Below are positions 1 through 10,862 of a stretch of DNA of 64,000 nucleotides, one piece after another. Source of the DNA: Zanthoxylum bungeanum (Eukaryota > Streptophyta > Magnoliopsida > Sapindales > Rutaceae). Location of the stretch: NCBI GenBank assembly GCA_019454045.1, contig SKCR01015031.1, forward strand, positions 40,603 through 104,602. Direction: 5' to 3'. The notes under the pieces were generated by a model. That model was not told where the DNA came from. It did no database searches and worked only from the letters and a program-made list of their open reading frames with translations. The number at the start of each line of letters is the position of its first letter. Position 1 is the first letter of the stretch. A program made the translations under genes and the position numbers.

Positions 1-1140
1 CCATGAGGGTTCTCATTCCTCATTCTACAGGACCTGACAAAGGTCTATGAGGATATAATTCCTCATACTACAGGACTTGTAGTCTGAGACCATGTCGTCT
101 GAAGACCACGAGACTACGGTCGAATGAACCTGATGAAGGTCCATGAGGGTTCTCATTCCTCATTCTACAAGACCTGACAAAGCCATTGGGGGTCTTCATT
201 CCTCATTCTACAATCCTCATTCTACAAGACCATATATGCAGTGTCGAATGAGATCTTTAACGAGTGCCAAGCTTCACATGGTAGTGTCGACTGAGATTCT
301 TAACAAGTGCCAATCTTCACATGTGTAGTGTCGAATGAGATCCTTAACAAGTGCTAAGCTTCATACGAGTAGTGTCGAATGAGACATCTTCCTCATGCTG
401 AGTCTCCATACATGTAGTGTCGAGTGGGATATCATTGCCAAGTCTGGTAATGTCGACTGGGATATTATCACCCCATACATGTAGTGTCGAGTGGGATATC
501 CTAATACCGATTCTCCATACATGTAGTGTCGAGTGGGATACTCAACAAGTGTCAAGTCACATATTATATTGTCGACTGAGACACCAATAACAATTACCAA
601 GCTATATGTTGTAATGTCGACTGGGACAACCATAACAAGTCCCAAACTATAAATTGTAATGTCAACTATAAAAAATGCAAGCCATACCTGGTAATGTCGA
701 CTGGGATATTATCACCCCATACATGTAGTGTCGAGTGGGGTAGCATCCTCATGATGTGTATCCGTGTAATGTTGATTGGAACCTTAGGCAACTCAGCCTA
801 CTTATTTATCATGTCGTATGAAACTTCAGCCAATAACTGATCTTTCCTTCATGTCGTGTCGACTGGAACCTTAGCCCCTAACTAAGACATGTTCCTTGTC
901 GTGTCGAGTGGTGTTTCAACCCCTAGCTAGGAGTTCTTCATTGTCGTGTGGAGTGGAACCTCAGCTTCCAGCCAAGACTCCTTCCTTGTCGTGTCGAGTG
1001 GACTCTCTATCAGATACTAAGCCTTCTTCCATCTGGTAATGTCGACTGGGATGTCCATGCCAAGTCTTCATTTGTGTATTGTCGTATGGGATATCATCAC
1101 TCCAATTCCTAATACATGTAGTGTCGAGTGGGAGTTTTAT
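1..1140. repeat. degenerate minisatellite with core GTAGTGTCGAGTGGGAT
   Basis: The cores GTAGTGTCGAGTGGGAT and GTAATGTCGACTGGGAT recur about every 33-60 bp, with spacers that are themselves similar (CCATACAT, CAAGTC, ATCACCCC). Clear copies start near 369, 414, 447, 481 and 523, and again near 694 and 726. The first 240 bp carry a related unit with CCTCATTCTACAAGACC. Open frames here encode only phantom repeats such as YPTRHYMYG. Position after gag fits a Tat 3' untranslated array. Confidence 0.8.
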
Positions 1141-1287
1141 GAAGGATAATTTTTTTTTAAAGTAACCAATGAATACTTATTTGGGAAGCTATGATGTCCC
1201 CAAGGCGACAATGGGTGGCCATCTAGCCCCATTTTTTATAGACTAATTACATCAAGTATCACTTTATTGAAGTACATTGCTAGCACA

Positions 1288-2334
1288 TCAGTTGTAGGGT
1301 CGCTTGGGCGGATTTGAGGTTCTCTCATTGTGATGGCTGGTGGAATTCTCTCTTTTCTTGTTTCTCTTATCCTCCTCCCATCTAATCTCAAATTGTGCCT
1401 GGGCCATGGCATGATCCATAGTGTAGCATCGAAATTTAGTGAGCTTTTTGTAGAGTCCACTTTCTGAAAGTAATCCATTTCTGAATGCTTCCACTGCAGT
1501 AGGCTGATAGAGATCTGGGATTGTTATCCCCTCTCTATTGAAGCGAGCCACGTAGCTTCGCAAGGACTCCCCTCTCTGTTGTTGGATTGCATTAAGGTCA
1601 TTGGTGGTCTTTTCATGCTTGCAAGAACTTGCAAAATGCTCCACAAATTTATTAGCTAGTTCCTGATATGACCCAATAGTCCTGAAAGGTAGATTGAGGA
1701 ACCAATTGAGGGCTGGGCCTGCCAATGTTTCTCCGAATCCTCTACACATTCCAGCTTCCCATTGATGAGGAGCCAGATCAGTCGACATCATCTTGTATTT
1801 GTAATGGATCATATGATCATTCGGGTCTGTGGATCCATCATACAGCTTCATATCTGGAGAACTGAACTTCCTTGGTAGTTCAGTGGAAGTGATGGTGCCC
1901 AAAAATGGGGTATCTGAGATCGTGCCTGCTCGGCTTCTTCTCACTGGTAGTCTGACACCAGGTAGGATAGAGAGAATTGCATCTTTGAACTCCTGCATTT
2001 CCTTGCGCATAGTGGAGGTAACTTGCCGTGCTTGGTCGATTGAGGAGACATGTTTACTTTTTTCTTGATTTGGTGGATGGTTGTCTGATGGCGGATTGTC
2101 ACTTGTCACATTGTTGAATGCCCCCAAGAGATTGGTGGGGATTGTGGGATTGCCGGGAAGGTCTGTAGTATCAGGTTGTCGGGAGGTTGAAGAGATTTGC
2201 TCCAGTTGCTTCTGGAGGGTTATATTGGAGATTCGCATGGCTGAATTTTCCTCCTCTAAGACTCGTAATCGTTCTTGTAGAGTGGCCAATTGAGAGGCCA
2301 TAGGGTCAAATGTCTGATCGCTGCTAGAAGCCAT
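1288..2334 (-). CDS. gag: retrotransposon gag protein (gypsy, Tat-type)
   Basis: This is an uninterrupted 348-residue frame. Gag forms the cytoplasmic particle that packages element RNA. The N-terminus (about residues 10-45) is a leucine/glutamate-rich coiled-coil-like stretch. The centre and C-terminal half look like the plant Retrotrans_gag domain: a tryptophan-bearing block (HQWEAGM, then NWFLNLP), an IGSYQELANKFVEHF block and a QQRGESLRSYVARFN block. The frame stays open upstream to 2556, but that part crosses the PBS and LTR, so the first ATG inside the element (2334) was chosen. No CCHC zinc knuckle is seen before the stop; the protein ends in a basic, asparagine-rich tail. No pol follows. 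This is the best preserved reading frame in the window. Confidence 0.8.
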   Translation of the reverse strand: MASSSDQTFDPMASQLATLQERLRVLEEENSAMRISNITLQKQLEQISSTSRQPDTTDLPGNPTIPTNLLGAFNNVTSDNPPSDNHPPNQEKSKHVSSIDQARQVTSTMRKEMQEFKDAILSILPGVRLPVRRSRAGTISDTPFLGTITSTELPRKFSSPDMKLYDGSTDPNDHMIHYKYKMMSTDLAPHQWEAGMCRGFGETLAGPALNWFLNLPFRTIGSYQELANKFVEHFASSCKHEKTTNDLNAIQQQRGESLRSYVARFNREGITIPDLYQPTAVEAFRNGLLSESGLYKKLTKFRCYTMDHAMAQAQFEIRWEEDKRNKKRENSTSHHNERTSNPPKRPYN

Positions 2335-2394
2335 GTGTAGCTGTGTTGAAGGGATCGTAGACTGAGAGATCTTCGTCTGCAATGAATCGCTAAG

Positions 2395-2412
2395 TCCCCA
2401 CAGACGGCGCCA
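2395..2412 (-). other. primer-binding site of the Tat-like element
   Basis: The minus strand reads TGGCGCCGTCTGTGGGGA. The TGGCGCCG core followed by a GGGGA end is characteristic of PBSs in plant Tat/Athila elements. It lies 5 nt inside the LTR end and 60 nt upstream of the chosen gag start. Confidence 0.8.
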
Positions 2413-2417
2413 AATTA

Positions 2418-3025
2418 TGGACCCTGGAATTCGCCCGAGGTCCACAATCGAGAATTTGTAGTTGGGGGCGCTAGCGATCCTGCAAAACAAAGGTAGAGTG
2501 AGCGGGAGTAGACTACCCACCGGTGTGGTGGGTGCCGGGGGCACTCCGACGCTCAAGTCAGTGATGAAGACGAGCTGTAAATAATGGAAGAGCGATGCTT
2601 GACGTACCTTGACTTCTGTTGACTACCGTGAGGGCAGTGGGTCGGAGGTTCTGAGAGCTCTGGAGAGAATATGACTAAGTTGAGAGTTGTTAGAAGTTGA
2701 ATATGATCGAGCTATGGATTGTCCAGCTATGGATTGTCCAGCCATGGATTGTCCACCCCCTTCTCGTAGACTTTCTTCTCTTATATACACACTCTCGGGA
2801 AACGTGTGTATTTATTACCTTTAATTACTCGCTCGTTGGATGTTGGAAACTGTCGAGTTATGTGAGATATTTATGAGTCTGGACGTTTCTTGATTTGGTA
2901 TCTATTACGTCCGTTGGCCCTCTTGATGACAATGAGCTTGGGCCCGTGAGGCTTCTTGGTCTGATATTGGTCGGTCTCGAGGTAAAATATCGATTTTACC
3001 CTTGGGCCCAAATTTGGCCCGTACA
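2418..3025 (-). repeat. 5' LTR of the gag-only Tat-like element
   Basis: The inner boundary is set by the PBS: the sequence just inside it starts TGGACCC on the plus strand, the complement of an LTR ending in CA. The outer boundary is placed at the last CA of a segment whose minus strand begins TGTACGGGCC, about 608 bp away. No second LTR copy is present for comparison, so the outer end is uncertain by several bases. The promoter should lie here and drive minus-strand transcription. Confidence 0.6.
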
Positions 3026-4240
3026 CTGTGCACATCAAATATTCAATCAAAGTAAAAGCTAATATTAAAATTTCTTAAACAAAAAAAATTATAATAACAA
3101 TAGTTCAACCAAATTATAACTGAATTAATTCAATCAAAGTACAACCTAAAGGGGAATGATAAAAAAATAGTTCAATAAATCCTAACATGATTAAAATAAT
3201 AAAATCATCCTAACTTGAATTTTATCCAAGATGAGCGCTCTTCCAATGACATGTTCAAGAACAAGTCTCTTAACATGATTTTAATTTTCTACCAAAAATT
3301 AAGCCTATGAATGATTCTCCATCATTCCCCCATAATACGGTAATCACCAAAATAATGATAGAATTAAATAGGATGAAAAAAAACGCCTCATTTGAAGTGG
3401 CAATCCAGCATTATTACAGTTACTAAAATGAGATTACTTACTAAGCAGCTGATGATTTTTCTCGTGCTACCAACGAAAAATAAAGCCAAAATGACTCACA
3501 TTAATACATATATGATACCTTATAATCTTAGGACAGACAATGATTCACTTTGAGGCAAAATCTCACACACGAACAACAAATTAATGTAAGAAGGTGACTT
3601 GTGAGTGAGAGTGAAAAATCAAAACTTTTTCAATTCCCTTGTAAGTTACACAACAAGCATTTAGATTAAAACCCCAGCACTAAAAGAGCAGTGGCTGAAC
3701 CGCACGTATACTTGCTTCTGATTAAAAAATTATGGTAACAATGGATCCAATGGCTTAAAGGGTAATCCAAGAAAAGATGAAAACTTGTTACTATTAACGA
3801 AGAAATTGAGAAAACTTGTTCTAAAGCCATTTTGCAGATTGTGGTGAGTTAAACAGAGATTATTGATCTTTTAAACAGAATCAGTAATTATTAATTGACA
3901 CAATTCACACACATGTTCTAGAGCGAAAATGACACAGCAACCAAATCATCAATGCGACAGTCAAATTGATCTATTTTTCATAAAATAAATCATTAACACT
4001 AATCTATTATTGGGAAAAAGTTAACACCAATCTATCTATTTTTCATTCACAAATAAAAATCAATCCACACATAACAAAAAATTGGAACAAAAAAATACCT
4101 TGTTCACGAAGAGTTCACAGGTCTTTTTTTCTTCTCTTCTCTAGCGTCAAAAAAAATCTCATGTCAAAAGTCTGAAGGGTTAGGATGAAATTTTTTATAG
4201 GATTTGATATTTATACTTTCTACTAAAACGTCTCACACAA
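3026..4240. other. A+T-rich intergenic DNA, nothing recognised
   Basis: Both strands have frequent stops and no domain-like translation. No LTR ends, no tandem structure and no RNA gene were recognised. Confidence 0.5.
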
Positions 4241-4254
4241 TCACACATATAAAA

Positions 4255-4485
4255 GAATCCTTTAAAATTAACAAGTTTTTCAATACCATAAGACTTTTTA
4301 TTATTTGTTTAAAGTCCTGATTGAATACCATTGGATTTAGACATCCTATTTAAAAGTCCTAATAGTCTTAATGGAATACCACAAAACTTTTTAGATTATT
4401 TAAAAGTCTTAATTGAATATCACAAGACTTATTTAACTCAAAATAGTCTTTTAAAATCCTAATTCAATACACCCCTAAGTTATAC
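4255..4485. repeat. MITE-like repeat built of about 50-bp degenerate units
   Basis: Units containing AAAAGTC(T/C)TAATTGAATACC and CACAAGACTTTTTA recur about four times. The block ends in TTCAATACACCCCTAAG, which resembles the end of a common plant MITE type beginning GGGTGTATTCAATT. A matching opposite terminus and target duplication were not found, so class and limits are uncertain. Confidence 0.4.
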
Positions 4486-5797
4486 AAATTACAGTCCTAA
4501 ATCAAGTTGATCTAATGAAGTTTACATGGAATATCTATACATTATCATCCATTTAACGAGATTTTATACCACAAAATAATCATTATTTCAATTTGTCACA
4601 AGATATTAGGCATGGCATATGAATATCAATATTTTTTTTAAAAAAAAAATTGTAAATTGATACTTCTATATATGTTACTTTTAATAAGGGTGGTGGAAAA
4701 AATCTCAAATTTCGATTGAAATTCGCAATTTTGTATAATTCGATATAAATTTTGGAACAATATTTCACATGATTAAAAATATCCGGTAAGGACTATAGAT
4801 GAATTTTTTTTTTTGACTAAAATTAGGGACTATTTGTGGTCCCGAATTCATGATTTGTCCCGATTCATTACTTAAAAAATCTCATATCTCGATCATGATT
4901 CGAAATCTCAAACCATTCGATACGAATTTTAGATGATTTTCGTGTCGATTGAAAAATCGATAAAAATTCTGAATGATTTTACGTATCAATTACATAATGG
5001 GATCAATATTCAAAAATCTCAACCCATCATGTTCGATTTCCACCCTACTTTCGATAGAGCCACCCCATAAAATTTTTTCTTCATTACTAGTTTATTAAGG
5101 AACAAGACGTGGGGACGAAAAAATGGAATTCCTAAGGTCAAAACTATTACGACTCTTTCAATTTAATGTAAGTATAAATGAATCTTTCCATTTAGTCCAC
5201 TTACATATAAAAAGATAGAAATATACATGATAAAATAATGTTATTATAAGTTTGTCAGATAAAAAAAATATTTAAAAAAAGAGAAAAAACCAAGTTAAAA
5301 AAATTAGAGTTTTTTTTTTCAACTTTAAATTTAAAAAACTAAATATCTCCCAAAATATAAAATATTTAATTCAAGAAAAAATTATATATTACTAATCTAC
5401 AAATCATAAACGTTAAAACAAGTATCATGATTAATATGTTTCGACCCAAAAATGAATTAAAATAAACATTCCATTTATAATTTACCAGTTAGTATTTTTC
5501 AAACATTCATATCTCATTCATTTGGACTCCAAATCATAGTATGTAAGATGTTACATACATTTAACATTCACACTTACAACTCTCTTTAATGAATATCTCT
5601 CAAATTAGGATTTCTACAAGGTTAAAATTACTATGGCGCAACTACGGTAAGAGGTTTGTATAGTAAATAGAGGGAATAATCCCACATGGGAAAATGAAAT
5701 GGAAAATGAAAGGTTTATAAGTGTTTTCAAAATATTTATATTAAATTGGAAAAACAAGGCTTGGGCTTGGACTTAGATGTGTGTGGTTGGTTGGCAT
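4486..5797. other. A+T-rich intergenic DNA
   Basis: No coding frame of note. Around 4700-5050 there are loosely repeated phrases around TCTCAAA and CATTCGATACGAATTTT, possibly an old degenerate repeat. From 5630 to 5797 the sequence is ordinary and directly abuts the CACTA MITE. Confidence 0.4.
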
Positions 5798-6308
5798 CAC
5801 TACAAAAAATTATAGTTTTAGCGACAGAATATTCCATTTCAAAATTTTTAATTTTTAATTTTATTTTAATTTTAATTTCCAATTTATAAAACTATTGTTA
5901 ATTAGAAACAAAATTTCTCTGTTGCTAATTAGAAATGTAATTAATATTCCGTCGCTAAATAAAAATATAAATTATTCTGTTGCTAAATAGAAACGTAATT
6001 AATATTTCTGTCGCTAAATAGAAACAAAATTAATATTTTTGTCGCTATTAAATACGGAATTTCGCATCGCTATTTATCGACGGAATAGAATTTCGTCGCT
6101 AATTAGCTATGGAATTTTTATCGCGATATAGAGACGAAATAAAATTTCGTCGCTAATTTTAGCGACAGATGTAATATTTCCGTCGCTATTTTTTTGCGAC
6201 CAACAAAATAGAGACGGAATTTTTCCATCGCTATACCGTCGCTAATTAACCATTAGCGACGGAATAGCTACTGATTTTTCCATCGCTATTTGACTATTTC
6301 TTGTAGTG
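5798..6308. mobile_element. CACTA-type MITE
   Basis: The element starts CACTACAAAAAA and ends TTTCTTGTAGTG, forming CACTA terminal inverted repeats. It is flanked on both sides by CAT (5795-5797 and 6309-6311), the 3-bp target duplication expected of this superfamily. The 511-bp interior is non-coding and full of subterminal repeats in both orientations around TTAGCGACGGAA and TTCGTCGCTAA, as CACTA elements carry for transposase binding. It must have been moved by a transposase supplied elsewhere. Confidence 0.9.
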
Positions 6309-6654
6309 CATGACATTAGAATTAATTAATATATATTTAATTAATCAAAGATGGGTTTTGGGCCTTGAGGCTCTTGTGATTCTTTAGTGCCTTGCTTGCT
6401 TGAAAACTTTTTTCTTTTTTAATTTTTGATTTTAAATCAGAAAGTTGTGTCTGATCATTACAACTTTTCTGATAAAACTGAAAACGTTTGGAGGCAAGAA
6501 GGTAACCATACGAAAGTTGTGAATCTGACCATATGAAAATTTGTACAACTAATTTTCTTGAATCAAGTATGCAATTAGATTAAGATATTTTTAATGAATT
6601 TTCTCCACTTTATTCTACATAGGTACTGGAAGACGATGGCGGAAAATAAAATTT

Positions 6655-7000
6655 TGAGGAACTTAGAGCACTTGATGAAGAGAAACATGAAGAAACACCC
6701 AAATTGGAATTAAATACTTTTCCTGAAGAATTGAAATATAAATTTCTTTGAGATTAACAAACATACCCTGCGGTAATTTCTTATTCCCTTAGAACCAATC
6801 AAGAAGGTAAGTTGATAAATGTGTTGAAAGAACATAAACAAGGAATATGATGGACTTTAAAAGATATAAAAGACATTAACCTTTAAAAATATACATGCAT
6901 AATTTATTTAAAAGATAATGTCAGGACACGTCGACCACCCAAAAAAGGTTAAACCCTTACAAGAAAGAAATGGTTAAAATATGAGTCTTTAAGTTTCTTC
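6655..7000 (+). pseudogene. Athila/Tat-type gypsy pol fragment
   Basis: Translation in the plus frames gives the stretch just upstream of reverse transcriptase in Athila-like polyproteins: PKLELNTFPEELKYKFL, then TYPAVIS, then INVLKEHKQGI, WTLKDIKDI, and a degraded block ending RRPPKKG. Known plant gypsy pol has ELKPLPxxLKYAFLG, STYPVIIS, VLREHKxAIGWT and DIKGI in the same order. Several stop codons and frame changes break it, and no RT catalytic motif follows. It is an old relic, probably joined to the 3' block and paired repeat found downstream (to 8531). Confidence 0.75.
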
Positions 7001-8180
7001 ATTCATTCATCTATTACATACCTGGTTTGTAGGAAAGCACATATGCTAAGAAACAAAGAGATAAACAATTAGGTGTTTGTTTTAAAAGTGCACGTTGGAC
7101 ATGTAACACTCATTGTCGTTCTTTAGTAATAATGTCTAATAATCAAGAAGAAAAATTCAATACATTAGAGATGGTTTGAGAAAGGAATCATTAGATAATA
7201 TATCATTGACTTTTGAGATGCATCCTAGTGGATTTGATAGATTGATTCGCAATTTACATACATAATTTCAAAAAGAAAGACAACAATCAGTCTCGGGAAT
7301 CTGACTTTAAAAGACTATGTTTGCCAATTTATAAGAAAATTAGATGAGAAGCATATACCCGACCCATAGAGGGCGTTCAAGCTATTACTGGACATAAAAC
7401 AAGAGGAAGATGTGAGCCACAATCACAATTACCAGTACATATCATTTATTATTTTGATTTCATTTTATTATTTTTATATGTAACATTTATTTTTAGTAGC
7501 AATGTTGTAGATTCAATTATCATTTCCACACTAACATGTGATGTCTTCTAAACTTTACTTTTTTCTTATTAATACATTAGGGATAATATCTCAATTTGGT
7601 TGAAGGGATGAGATAGTTGAGTAGATAGTTTTCATTTTTTTATGTTTTTTTTTTTAAAAGGAATTTATTTTTGTGTTTTTAAAAAAATTATTTTTATATT
7701 ATTTTTATTTTGTGTGTAAAAAAAATATTTTTATGTTGATTTTCTTTTGTGTTTTTATTAAAAAAAGTACAACAAACCAACAACAAGTTTTTGACTAAAG
7801 AAGTGGAATTGTTGTTTAGAGATGTCAGTGTAAGGAGTTTTCGCTCCTAAGACGCATCTCAATATGGTTCATAATAAGTTATTTTTGTTTCTTTCTTTTT
7901 GAAATATTCAAATCTGTGAATTATCCATAATATTGATTAAATTTGATTTGCATATGCTCATTTGACAGGTATTATCAACATATATGGTAACATATGATCG
8001 TGGATTATAAGTGAAAAGTTTGTAATATTCAGCTCTCTAGTTTGTTGGAGGTAGCACTTGAAGGCAGTGGAATTTCTATTTTTATTCAAAAACAAAACAA
8101 GCTTTTACTTAGTAACCATACATATTACCTTAGCAAGTAATGATTGTTCGCATAAAATGGTAGGACTTGAGTTAGTTTAA
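7001..8180 (+). other. decayed 3' region of an Athila/Tat relic
   Basis: Mostly unrecognisable A+T-rich sequence. The segment near 7572-7615 reads CATTAGGGATAATATCTC and onward, and matches by eye the block CATTGGGGACAATGTCTC that follows the ORF in element H (minus strand, near 47056-47090). A poly-T/poly-A stretch follows at 7630-7770. This supports reading 6655-8531 as one degraded element in plus orientation. Confidence 0.4.
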
Positions 8181-8205
8181 ATAATAATAATAATGATAAT
8201 GATGG

Positions 8206-8269
<64 letters not shown>

Positions 8270-8270
8270 A
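8181..8270. repeat. (AAT)n/(GAT)n microsatellite
   Basis: About 30 trinucleotide units: AAT at the left, changing through a transitional stretch to a nearly pure run of GAT. It is likely polymorphic in length. Confidence 0.95.
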
Positions 8271-8334
8271 GAGCTTAAGTTTATAAAAATAAATATGTGC
8301 GTATAGTCTCTCTAACTCGGGCAGTTAATTATGT

Positions 8335-8531
8335 ATGAATGTTTTAACACTTAGTGTCCTAAGGCCAATTGGTATGGGAATCACTGGCCCAAAGCTCGTT
8401 AAATAAGTTACGGAGAAAGCTTAAGGGAATCAAACACTTCTTCTTTTTGACAACTGAGATCTGAGCAATTAAGTCCGTAGGGGTGTCATAACACTTAGTG
8501 CCCTAAAGCCAATTGGTTTGAGAGTCACTGA
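8335..8531. repeat. paired repeat shared with the interior of element H
   Basis: Two direct copies (near 8340-8395 and 8475-8530) share AACACTTAGTG(T/C)CCTAA(A/G)G followed by CCAATTGGT and AGTCACTG. The same pair occurs inverted at 46011-46215 inside gypsy element H. Element E begins directly after the second copy. Confidence 0.7.
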
Positions 8532-10862
8532 TGTTGGGACAGATGTGGAACCCCTAGGGTCGGATAGGTGCCCCGCGCAGCGGAACTAGGTCTAACCTAT
8601 GGATATCTATTATGGGTATATTTAAAATATTTTTTTATAAAACTACATTCCATTTCGTAGGAAAAAATGGGGACCCAAACGAAGTTCGAAAACTCCGAAC
8701 AGAGAAAATGAAGTTTCAATAAGTTTCAGCTCAACGTGTTGCGACGCAGGAGCTTGGGCATCGAGACGCTCCAAATACCGAGAGAAATATGGGAGTTGAA
8801 CGTCGGGGCATCGCGAAACAGAAGATTGGGCATCGCGACGCTCCTAGGTCTGATGCTCGGTGTCGCGATGCTGAAGGGTGTGCGTCGCGACGCTGCCCTA
8901 GGCAGTGAGCATATATCTACTTCAAACCATTATTAAACACTTACAATTTTCTCATAATACTTCAAATACACCTAGAATCCAATTTTAACTTCATAACCAC
9001 CATCAACACATGTTATACAACTAACATACATGTATTCTAAATACTTATATGCTTTTGTTTGAATCTAAACACAAACCAATTTAGATCCTACTATGAAATG
9101 TCTCATGAACAATTCTAGTTCACCCAAAGGTGGTCAAGTGATTTTAGAATGGTAGCCATATCTCTAAGTTTTAATCTAGAGTTTGAAACTCTTATTATTT
9201 TGTTCCATGTCCAATATAAACATCTTTGACCTAATTACAAGCATATTGTGTTTATACTTCCAAAGTATCATAACACAATCTATTAGCCTTATTTCAATAT
9301 TAAACTATACAATCATGCATCCAATACATAATTCAGCACTTTATGTTTCATTAATGAAAACTCACTAATGAAAAACATAGCTTATGAGAAGATCAAACAA
9401 TACCTAGTAAGCTTGATACAAAGATCCAATCTCATTCTCCTTGTTGAAATTGTTGGAGAACTTCCAAGGTTTAGCAAGCTTCATTCCAATATCCAATCTT
9501 GATTCAAATGCAAGCAAGCTTCACTCCAAGATCCAATATTGATTTCTCTTAGATGAAATATTGTAGAGATCTTCCAAAGTATCTCTAAACACTTCTCAAA
9601 CTTAGGCTAATTTTCTATAAGAATTGCTTGTGAGCTTAGCATTCTCAAGCTCATTTGCTTATGTTTGAGCTTAATTAAAACCTTCCTAAAGCTTGCTATT
9701 TATAGCAAAACTTAGATAATTTTTAATTAATAAAAGTTGTAATCAAGTTTTAGGTGGGCTTAATCCAATTTGCCTAAATATGTATCATTATGTGTGACTA
9801 ATCACCTTTGTCTACCACTTTGATTTAATCCAATTAAATCAAGCCAAAACCACCTATAAATATATATTTACAATTACTATAATATCCTCAAATGGTAGAG
9901 ATAATTATGAATTTACAATTAAGCCCTTGTTAATTATTGAATTAATTCAATTAATCCAGTTAGGTCAAAGTAAATAATCAATGTTATCCAATAACACTTG
10001 ATTATCTTAGTTGATAATTATAATATCGAATATTATCTTTTATTAAAATTAATCGACTACCCAAGTGTTCAACGAGTACACTTCATATTGGGACTCTCTT
10101 AGTTTATACACATTCATCATGTAAGCCTAGCTAATATGTACGTAATTCGGCCACATTTGAATTCGCTAAGAACACGAACGAAATTTATGTACTATACAAG
10201 TCGAAGTCATCATATATGTTTAACAATCATTCTGTCGTAGGCTATCCGAGTTATGCTTAGGAAACATAGAATACACCTTCAAGTTTCCAAATACGCACAT
10301 CTCATGTCGATATATCCACGATTATTTACAACTGATGCGATCCACCCTAGGTGATCGACTTTGGCCAAAGTCTTAAGAATCGTGACTTACTCACATGGAT
10401 ACCTAAACCCCTTATAGTACACATACGGGCCGACGAATTCTATCTTGACTCGCACTTGATTAACAAGTGCATCAGTCCACACCCAACGAACATCTAGAGG
10501 CCAGACCATGGAAGGTTTCTGACATACATGGCATCAAAGTATGAATGATCTCACATAAAATCAATGCTATCCTATAGTCAAAGGTAACATATGCTACTCG
10601 ACTCGAGGAGATTCCTATTGACGGTGGTGTGTACTACCAACTATTAGGAATCACTTGTGAGTCATTCAATATTCGGTGCAACCAATACCCACACATCTAT
10701 ACGAGCTTCCAAAGTTTATGGTACATTAGGTTAAACCATTGGAACTCCAACGACTAAGAAGACTAGCATATACAACATGTGCTAGTCTACTAACATATGT
10801 GACATGTGCTAGTCTTCTAGGTTATAGGAATTCGACCGCCTTCCAAAACCAACGACTAAGAA
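8532..10862 (-). repeat. 3' LTR of copia element E, left part (split by element B)
   Basis: It begins TGTTGGGACAG (the complement of an LTR ending CTGTCCCAACA). From 8532 to about 10225 it is clearly similar, in reverse orientation, to the P LTR at 53618-55296. The rest, to 10862, continues without a break to the B insertion point and resumes at 27386. The whole LTR is about 2.58 kb without B. It carries a cluster of CG-rich TCGCGA motifs (8735-8900), several 3-nt-spaced palindromes (for example 9820-9842) and a 16-bp perfect palindrome at 10357-10372. The left flank ACTGA has no partner in the window because E is incomplete. Confidence 0.75.

Larger units (their letters stand above)
1..3025 (-). 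mobile_element. Tat-like Ty3/gypsy element, gag-only, 3' end outside the window
   Basis: Read on the minus strand the order is LTR (3025 to 2418), PBS (2412 to 2395), gag (2334 to 1288), then a minisatellite that reaches the window edge. No protease, RT, RNase H or integrase motif is visible after gag, where pol would be expected. The PBS type and the gag sequence fit the Tat/Athila branch of plant gypsy elements. Tandem repeats next to the 3' LTR are known for Tat elements, so 1-1140 may be the 3' untranslated region. The element is then either a non-autonomous gag-only form or an internally deleted copy. The 3' LTR lies outside the window, so its length is unknown. Confidence 0.75.

Noticed and set aside
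361..645. 94-residue minus-strand frame with repeated YPTRHYMYG
   Set aside because: It is the translation of the minisatellite at 1-1140; the peptide repeat only mirrors the DNA repeat.
1..1140. CRISPR-like appearance of repeats with spacers
   Set aside because: Repeat cores are degenerate, spacing varies from 33 to 60 bp, spacers resemble each other, and the host is a plant.
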